DNA of 64,000 nt. Origin: Mycobacterium sp. 1245805.9 (lineage in GTDB: Bacteria; Actinomycetota; Actinomycetes; Mycobacteriales; Mycobacteriaceae). Below, one piece after another: positions 59,380-64,000 of the stretch (within the stretch, counting starts at the first letter, position 1; every line of letters starts with the position of its first letter). The notes beneath the pieces were generated by a model. It had not been told where the DNA came from and searched no databases. It worked only from the letters and a program-made list of their open reading frames with translations. The translations under genes and the position numbers were made by a program. The stretch is taken from positions 28,470-92,469 of the forward strand of contig NZ_LZKR01000218.1 of assembly GCF_001672915.1 (NCBI RefSeq). The letters run 5' to 3'.

Positions 59380-60171
59380 ATGATCCTTGACAGGTTCCGT
59401 CTGGACGACAAAGTCGCCGTCATCACGGGTGGCGGCCGCGGCCTCGGTGCCGCCATCGCGCTGGCTTTCGCCGAGGCAGGCGCCGATGTGCTCATCGCAT
59501 CGCGCACCCAATCTCAACTAGACGCCGTCGCCGAACAGGTCCGCGCCACCGGCCGCCGCGCCCACGCCGTCGCCGCCGACCTGGCCCATCCCGAGTCGAC
59601 CTCGGAGCTCGCCGATCAGGCCGTCGAGGTGTTCGGAAAACTAGACATCGTCGTCAACAACGTCGGCGGGACCATGCCCAACACCCTGCTGACCACCTCC
59701 ACCAAGGACCTCAAGGAGGCGTTCACCTTCAACGTCGCCACCGCGCACGCGCTCACCATCGCGGCGGTGCCGTTGATGCTGGAGCACTCCGGCGGCGGCA
59801 GCATCATCAACATCACCTCCACCATGGGCAGGCTGGCCGGGCGCGGCTTTGCCGCCTACGGCACCGCGAAGGGCGCGCTCGCGCACTACACCCGGCTGGC
59901 CGCGCTGGACCTGTGCCCGCGCATCCGGGTCAACGCCATCGCCCCCGGATCGATCCTGACGTCGGCGCTGGACGTGGTGGCCTCCAACGAGGAGCTGCGC
60001 GCACCGATGGAGAAGGTCACACCCATGCGCCGCCTCGGCGACCCCGTCGACATCGCCGCCGCCGCAGTCTATTTGGCCTCCCCGGCCGGCAGCTTCCTCA
60101 CGGGCAAGACGTTGGAGGTCGACGGCGGCCTCACCTTCCCCAACCTCGACATCCCGGTCCCCGACCTGTAA
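59380..60171 (+). CDS. Short-chain dehydrogenase/reductase (Rv0927c-like)
   Basis: 263 residues from ATG at 59380 with GAGAGG upstream; an earlier in-frame ATG-like start at 59347 is less conserved. TGGGRGLGAAIALAFAEAGADVLIASR cofactor motif (Arg after strand 2, NADP), NNVGG, Ser in INITSTMGR, Tyr-x3-Lys in AYGTAKGAL. From memory the sequence is very close to M. tuberculosis Rv0927c, also next to pstS3. The substrate is unknown; the family fold fits a 3-oxoacyl or ketone reductase. Confidence 0.9.
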   Translation: MILDRFRLDDKVAVITGGGRGLGAAIALAFAEAGADVLIASRTQSQLDAVAEQVRATGRRAHAVAADLAHPESTSELADQAVEVFGKLDIVVNNVGGTMPNTLLTTSTKDLKEAFTFNVATAHALTIAAVPLMLEHSGGGSIINITSTMGRLAGRGFAAYGTAKGALAHYTRLAALDLCPRIRVNAIAPGSILTSALDVVASNEELRAPMEKVTPMRRLGDPVDIAAAAVYLASPAGSFLTGKTLEVDGGLTFPNLDIPVPDL

Positions 60172-60181
60172 ACCATGAGGC

Positions 60182-60265
60182 GCGAGCAGTCCCCCGCAAG
60201 CGGGAGGTACCCCCAGCAAAAGCCCCCACACGCACGGCGTGTCGGGCGCTTTTGCGTCTGCTCGC
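60182..60265. repeat. Large nested inverted repeat (intergenic hairpin)
   Basis: Inner stem 60216-60223 GCAAAAGC with GCTTTTGC (60248-60255) extends through CCC-CACGC/GCGTGT-GGG to a three-base loop. Outer arms GCGAGCAG (60182) and CTGCTCGC (60258) also pair. It lies between two plus-strand genes and has no T-tract, so it may be a Rho-type or attenuating hairpin, or a degenerate mobile intergenic element. The internal CCCGCAAGCGGG forms a further small stem. Confidence 0.5.
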
Positions 60266-60295
60266 GGTCTTACCCCTACCGCTAAGGAGCCCGCC

Positions 60296-61372
60296 ATGGC
60301 CATACCCGTCGTTCAGTTGGGCACCGGCAACGTCGGCGTCCATGCGCTCAAGGCGTTGATCACCAATCCCGAGTTCGAGCTCACCGGGGTGTGGGTGTCG
60401 TCGGAGGCCAAGGCCGGCAAGGATGCGGCGGAGCTTGCCGGACTTGAGGATTCGACCGGAGTCCTGGCCACCACCGACCTGCACGCCGTGCTCGCCACCG
60501 GTCCGCAGTGCGCGGTCTACAACGCGCTGGCCGACAATCGCCTGCCCGAGGCTTTGGAGGACTACCGCCGGGTCCTCGCGGCCGGAATCAACATCGTCGG
60601 CAGCGGCCCGGTCTTTCTCCAGTATCCCTGGCAGGTGATCCCCGAGGAGCTCATTTCGCCCCTGGAAGACGCTGCGCGGGAAGGCAATTCGAGCCTGTAC
60701 GTCAACGGCATCGATCCGGGCTTCGCCAACGACCTGCTGCCGCTGGCATTGGCCGGCACCTGCCAGAGCATCCAGCAGATCCGGTGCATGGAGATCGTCG
60801 ACTACGCCACCTACGACAGCGCCGCGGTCATGTTCGACGTGATGGGATTCGGCAAGCCCCTCGACGAGATCCCGATGCTGCTGCAGACCGGAGTGCTGAG
60901 CCTGGCGTGGGGGTCGGTGGTGCGGCAATTGGCTGCGGGGCTTGGCATCACGCTCGACAGCATCGCCGAGGAATACATCCGCGAGCCCGCGCCCGAGGAC
61001 TTCGACATCGCCTCGGGCCACATTCCGAAGGGCACGGCCGCCGGGCTGCGGTTCGAGGTGTTCGGACTGGTCGACGGCGACCCCGTCGTCGTCCTGGAAC
61101 ACGTCACGCGGTTGCGGGAGGACCTGCGCCCCGACTGGCCACAGCCCGCCCAGGAAGGCGGCTCCTACCGCATCGAGATCACCGGCGAACCGTCCTACGC
61201 GATGGACATCTGCTTGAGCAGCCGCCTCGGCGATCACAACCACGCCGGCCTGGTCGCCACCGCGATGCGGGTCGTCAACGCGATTCCCGCGGTGGTGGCC
61301 GCCCCGCCGGGCATCGTGACGACCCTCGACCTGCCCCTGATCACCGGCCGCGGGCTCTACGTCCCGGGGTGA
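60296..61372 (+). CDS. NAD(P)-binding dehydrogenase-like protein (Rv0926c-like)
   Basis: 358 residues from ATG at 60296 with AAGGAG upstream; the first 19 residues of the open frame overlap the hairpin and were excluded. N-terminal Rossmann VVQLGTGNVGVHALKALITNPEFELTGVWVSSE, as in dihydrodipicolinate reductase-like and 2,4-diaminopentanoate-dehydrogenase-like proteins. GINIVGSGPVFLQYPW and VNGIDPGFANDLLPLAL follow. From memory a protein of the same length occupies the same place in M. tuberculosis. The substrate is unknown. Confidence 0.82.
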   Translation: MAIPVVQLGTGNVGVHALKALITNPEFELTGVWVSSEAKAGKDAAELAGLEDSTGVLATTDLHAVLATGPQCAVYNALADNRLPEALEDYRRVLAAGINIVGSGPVFLQYPWQVIPEELISPLEDAAREGNSSLYVNGIDPGFANDLLPLALAGTCQSIQQIRCMEIVDYATYDSAAVMFDVMGFGKPLDEIPMLLQTGVLSLAWGSVVRQLAAGLGITLDSIAEEYIREPAPEDFDIASGHIPKGTAAGLRFEVFGLVDGDPVVVLEHVTRLREDLRPDWPQPAQEGGSYRIEITGEPSYAMDICLSSRLGDHNHAGLVATAMRVVNAIPAVVAAPPGIVTTLDLPLITGRGLYVPG

Positions 61373-61451
61373 TCTAAAGCACGGCATGACGCGCCACCTT
61401 CTCGGCGTTGCCCTGAATGGTCCTCAGGGTCGGCACGAAAGGGGCAATGCA

Positions 61452-62165
61452 ATGACGAAACGGCGAGTGCTCGTGAGCGGGGCTTCCAAGGGCATCGGTC
61501 GCGCGGTCGTTGACCGCCTCGCCAGCGGTGGTTACGAGGTGATCGGGCTCGCCCGCACCGCACCGTCGGACTTCCCCGGGCAATTCCACGAGGTCGACCT
61601 CGCCGACCGCGCCGCTACCGCGCAGACCCTCGACGCGATCGTCGCCGACGGCGCGGTCGACGCAGTGGTCAACAACGTCGGCGTCGCCCGGTTCGGCCGC
61701 ATCGGCTCGATCGAACTGGACGACCTTTTCACCACCTACGACATGAACGTCCGCACCGCGGTGCAGGTGGTGCAGGCCGTGCTGCCCGGCATGATCGATT
61801 CGGGATGGGGTCGCATCGTCAACGTCACGAGCCTGACCACGCTCGGCGTCGCGGAACGCACCCCCTACGCCGCCTCCAAGGCCGCGCTGGAAACCTGTAC
61901 CCGCATTTGGGCGGGCGAGCTGGCCGGGACGGGGATCACCGTCAACGCGGTATCGCCCGGGCCCATCGAAACCGAGATGTACCGCGCGCGAAGCCCCGTC
62001 GGATCGGAACGCGAGGGACGGCTTCTCGCGTCCATTCCGATGCAGCGCGTCGGCACGCCTACCGAGATCGCGCACGTGATCGCGATGTTGCTGCACCAGG
62101 ACGCCGGGTACATGACGGGTCAGATAGTCCGGGTCGACGGGGGCGGGAGCATCGGCGCGGCATGA
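61452..62165 (+). CDS. Short-chain dehydrogenase/reductase
   Basis: 237 residues from ATG at 61452 after GAAAGGGG. VLVSGASKGIGRAVVDRLASGGYEVIGLAR (cofactor), NNVGVARFG, Ser in VNVTSLTTLG, Tyr-x3-Lys in PYAASKAALE, and PGPIETEM. A FabG-like SDR; the substrate is not apparent. It is 79 bp after the previous gene and 90 bp before mntH, and is likely its own or a co-transcribed unit. Confidence 0.9.
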   Translation: MTKRRVLVSGASKGIGRAVVDRLASGGYEVIGLARTAPSDFPGQFHEVDLADRAATAQTLDAIVADGAVDAVVNNVGVARFGRIGSIELDDLFTTYDMNVRTAVQVVQAVLPGMIDSGWGRIVNVTSLTTLGVAERTPYAASKAALETCTRIWAGELAGTGITVNAVSPGPIETEMYRARSPVGSEREGRLLASIPMQRVGTPTEIAHVIAMLLHQDAGYMTGQIVRVDGGGSIGAA

Positions 62166-62203
62166 TCCACGGCGTTGCGGGTAGCCCGGCGGCGCGTCGT
62201 AGT

Positions 62204-62219
62204 GTTCGGTTAACCTAAC
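62204..62219. promoter_or_regulatory. Palindrome upstream of mntH (candidate MntR/DtxR-family operator)
   Basis: GTTCGGTTAACCTAAC, centred on a perfect GGTTAACC with TT/AA flanks, 36 bp before the TTG start of mntH. It resembles DtxR/IdeR/MntR-type boxes (TTAGG-TTAACC character). MntR control by manganese is the expected regulation. Confidence 0.45.
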
Positions 62220-62255
62220 TTTTTTATTCGAGAACGTGGATCGAGGATCGATACG

Positions 62256-63488
62256 TTGGCGCAGGGCACGGAGGCCTCGCTCAAAACGAGCTGGTATCTG
62301 CTCGGCCCCGCGTTCGTCGCCGCGATCGCCTACGTCGATCCGGGCAACGTCGCGGCCAACGTCAGCGCCGGCTCGCAGTACGGCTACTTGCTGCTGTGGG
62401 TCATCGTCGCCGCCAACGTGACGGCGGGCCTGGTGCAGTACCTGTCCGCGAAACTCGGGTTGGTGAGCGGACGGTCGCTGCCCGCGGCGATCGGCAAACG
62501 GATGGGCCGCCCGCTGCGGCTGACGTTTTGGGCGCAGGCCGAAATCGTCGCCATCGCAACCGATGTCGCCGAAGTCATCGGCGGGGCGATCGCGCTGCGC
62601 ATCCTGTTCGGCCTGCCGCTGCCCGTCGGCGGGATCATCACCGGGGCGATCTCGATGCTGCTGCTGGCGATCCGGGACCGCCGCGGCCAGCTCCTTTTCG
62701 AGCGCGTCATCACGGGGCTGTTGCTCGTCATCGCCGTCGGTTTCGCGGCGAGTTTCTTCGTCGCCACGCCACCACCCGAGGCCGTGCTGTCGGGATTGCT
62801 CCCCCGATTCCACGGCACCGAGTCGGTGTTGCTGGCCGCGGCCATCCTCGGCGCCACCGTGATGCCGCACGCGGTGTATCTGCACTCCGGCCTGGTGCTG
62901 GACCGGCACGGGCATCCCGCGCCCGGTCACGACCGGCGCTGGCTGCTGCGTGTCACGCGTTTCGACGTTGTGTTGGCGATGGCCGTCGCCGGCCTGGTTA
63001 ACGCGGCGATGCTCCTCGTCGCCGCGATCAACCTGCAGGGCCACAACGAAAGCGCCACCATCGACGGCGCCTACAGCGCGATTCACAACACGCTGGGGCC
63101 GACGATCGCGGTGCTGTTCGCGATCGGGCTGCTCGCGTCCGGCCTGGCGTCCTCGTCGGTGGGTGCCTATGCCGGCGCCATGATCATGCAGGGGTTGCTG
63201 CATCTGTCCGTGCCCATGCTGGTGCGCCGGCTGGTGACGCTGTGCCCCGCGATCGCGATCCTGGCGCTCGGCTGGGACCCGACCCGCGCGCTGGTCATAT
63301 CGCAGGTCGTGCTGTCCTTCGGCATCCCGTTCGCGGTGCTCCCGCTGGTCAGGCTCACCAGCAACCGCGACCTGATGGGTACCGATGCCAACCATCCCGT
63401 CACGACGGTCATCGGCTGGGCGGTCGCCGTGCTGGTCAGTGTGCTCAATATCGTGTTGATCTACCTGACCGTGAGCGGCTCAGCATAG
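62256..63488 (+). CDS. mntH: MntH, Nramp-type manganese/divalent metal transporter
   Basis: 410 residues from TTG at 62256, with GAGGA seven bases upstream. The Nramp signature DPGN is in AYVDPGNVAANV, and MPH in GATVMPHAVYLHSG; both line the metal site. About eleven membrane helices are present (for example TGLLLVIAVGFAASFFVA, VVLAMAVAGLVNAAMLLVAA, VLFAIGLLASGLASSSVGAYAGAMIMQGLL). It takes up Mn2+ with protons. Same place as in M. tuberculosis Rv0924c (from memory). Confidence 0.93.
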   Translation: MAQGTEASLKTSWYLLGPAFVAAIAYVDPGNVAANVSAGSQYGYLLLWVIVAANVTAGLVQYLSAKLGLVSGRSLPAAIGKRMGRPLRLTFWAQAEIVAIATDVAEVIGGAIALRILFGLPLPVGGIITGAISMLLLAIRDRRGQLLFERVITGLLLVIAVGFAASFFVATPPPEAVLSGLLPRFHGTESVLLAAAILGATVMPHAVYLHSGLVLDRHGHPAPGHDRRWLLRVTRFDVVLAMAVAGLVNAAMLLVAAINLQGHNESATIDGAYSAIHNTLGPTIAVLFAIGLLASGLASSSVGAYAGAMIMQGLLHLSVPMLVRRLVTLCPAIAILALGWDPTRALVISQVVLSFGIPFAVLPLVRLTSNRDLMGTDANHPVTTVIGWAVAVLVSVLNIVLIYLTVSGSA

Positions 63489-63497
63489 GCGAAAGCT

Positions 63498-63749
63498 CTA
63501 CAAGTACCGCTGCACGCCGCCATGCCCGTGGCACGTTCCACCCGAGTGGGGATGTTCGCTGAACGACCAGCTGCCATCTGCGCATTGGGCCGTGGCATTC
63601 GGCGGCTGCGAGCCGCCCTGTTGCGGATACGGCACACAATCCCCGGACGCGGCGGTGTAGCAACTGCCGCCGGGTGACGAGTAAGCCGGTGACGCTGAGC
63701 CGACGGCTAGGACGATGGCCGCAGCGACGAAAGCTACACGGGACAACAT
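63498..63749 (-). CDS. Small secreted DUF3761-like protein
   Basis: 83 residues from ATG at 63749. Signal peptide LSRVAFVAAAIVLAVGSASPAYS, then Gly/Ser/Cys-rich sequence SCYTAASGDCVPYP and CADGSWSFSEHPHSGGTCHGHGGVQRYL. The C-terminal Cys-DG-S-S-H...GTC-HGGV pattern is that of DUF3761. Four Cys suggest two disulfides. It converges with mntH; only nine bases separate the stops. Function unknown. Confidence 0.72.
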   Translation of the reverse strand: MLSRVAFVAAAIVLAVGSASPAYSSPGGSCYTAASGDCVPYPQQGGSQPPNATAQCADGSWSFSEHPHSGGTCHGHGGVQRYL

Positions 63750-64000
63750 GTGCCCGAACCTCCTGCTTGCAGATGTTCCTGTGACGGTCCCGACGTGCCG
63801 GTCGGAGCGTATGCGCCGGCGGGGTTGCTCACATGCGGATTTGTGAAAATTCGTCGCCACGCCGAGTCGGTGTCGAGCGGTCGCAAGAAAATCGCAAGAA
63901 CTTCACCAAGACCTGGCAAGTGGCGTCGGTGAGTCTGACCCTGCCCGCCGCGGCGCCGAAAAAGTCTCCAAAAAAGTGTCCGACTCAGGCCGGGTCCGTG
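63750..64000. other. Right-edge region, no gene supported
   Basis: 250 bp with no convincing coding frame. It probably contains the promoter of the small secreted protein gene and of a gene beyond the edge. I see no tRNA, repeat or clear terminator in it. Confidence 0.4.

Noticed and set aside
61374..63395. A 673-codon minus-strand open frame opposite the SDR and mntH genes
   Set aside because: Its composition (His, Arg, Gly, Gln-rich, no motifs) is typical of antisense frames in GC-rich DNA; the opposite strand has clear SDR and Nramp motifs.

Overview
The window is high-GC actinobacterial DNA with tightly overlapping operons (many ATGA or GTGA junctions). It is almost certainly a Mycobacterium chromosome. 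The evidence is a complete mce operon (yrbEA-yrbEB-mceA to mceF) with a Mce-associated membrane protein, a Ku/LigD end-joining pair, a FAH-metallo-beta-lactamase fusion, and a pst/SDR/mntH block. From memory, the gene order of that last block matches M. tuberculosis Rv0924c-Rv0939. No rRNA, tRNA, insertion sequence, CRISPR array or phage gene was seen.

Layout. (1) 1-3.5 kb, minus strand: an aromatic ring-opening operon (flavin reductase, flavin-dependent monooxygenase of the HsaA/acyl-CoA dehydrogenase fold, FAH hydrolase, extradiol dioxygenase cut by the window edge). (2) 3.7-16.3 kb, minus strand: TetR regulator, PNPOx-fold protein, DUF1772 protein, the mce import operon, one Mce-associated protein and four small secreted proteins. 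(3) 16.4-25.8 kb: a GntR/FCD regulator divergent from an 11-gene plus-strand catabolic operon (ornithine-cyclodeaminase-like, bicupin, DapA-like aldolase, two 3-hydroxyanthranilate-dioxygenase-like cupins, small DUF4242-like protein, TAXI-like binding protein without signal peptide, dienelactone hydrolase, ferredoxin reductase, ferredoxin, CMD-like protein). (4) 25.9-43.5 kb: the most unusual part. It holds an amidohydrolase, a Rieske oxygenase, two P450s, TauD-type dioxygenase, ALDH, AKR, SDR, HIBADH-like enzyme, an alpha/beta hydrolase, an AveC-spirocyclase-like membrane protein, and homologues of the bioluminescence fatty-acid-reductase proteins LuxC and LuxE without luxAB. (5) 43.5-45.9 kb: a decayed stretch with an esterase, a lipoprotein-like remnant and a truncated NirQ/CbbQ-type AAA gene. 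(6) 45.9-64 kb: FAH-MBL fusion, ligD, a four-gene polyol catabolic operon lying between ligD and mku, mku, pstS-pstC-pstA, two SDRs, a dehydrogenase-like protein, mntH and a small secreted protein.

How it works together. Six copies of a 24-bp palindrome (half-site TAACYACACG, 4-bp spacer, inverted half-site) lie only at the promoters of the Rieske gene, luxE-luxC operon, tetR/hydrolase pair and AveC-P450 operon. The TetR at 40.2 kb therefore probably controls one dispersed pathway. A second palindrome (TTCAYCATGNTGAA) is found at the flavin-reductase promoter and over the start of the 11-gene operon, and may tie regions 1 and 3 into a second regulon. The overall picture is import (Mce) plus oxidative breakdown or modification of aromatic, terpenoid or lipid-like substrates; the actual substrates cannot be read from the sequence.
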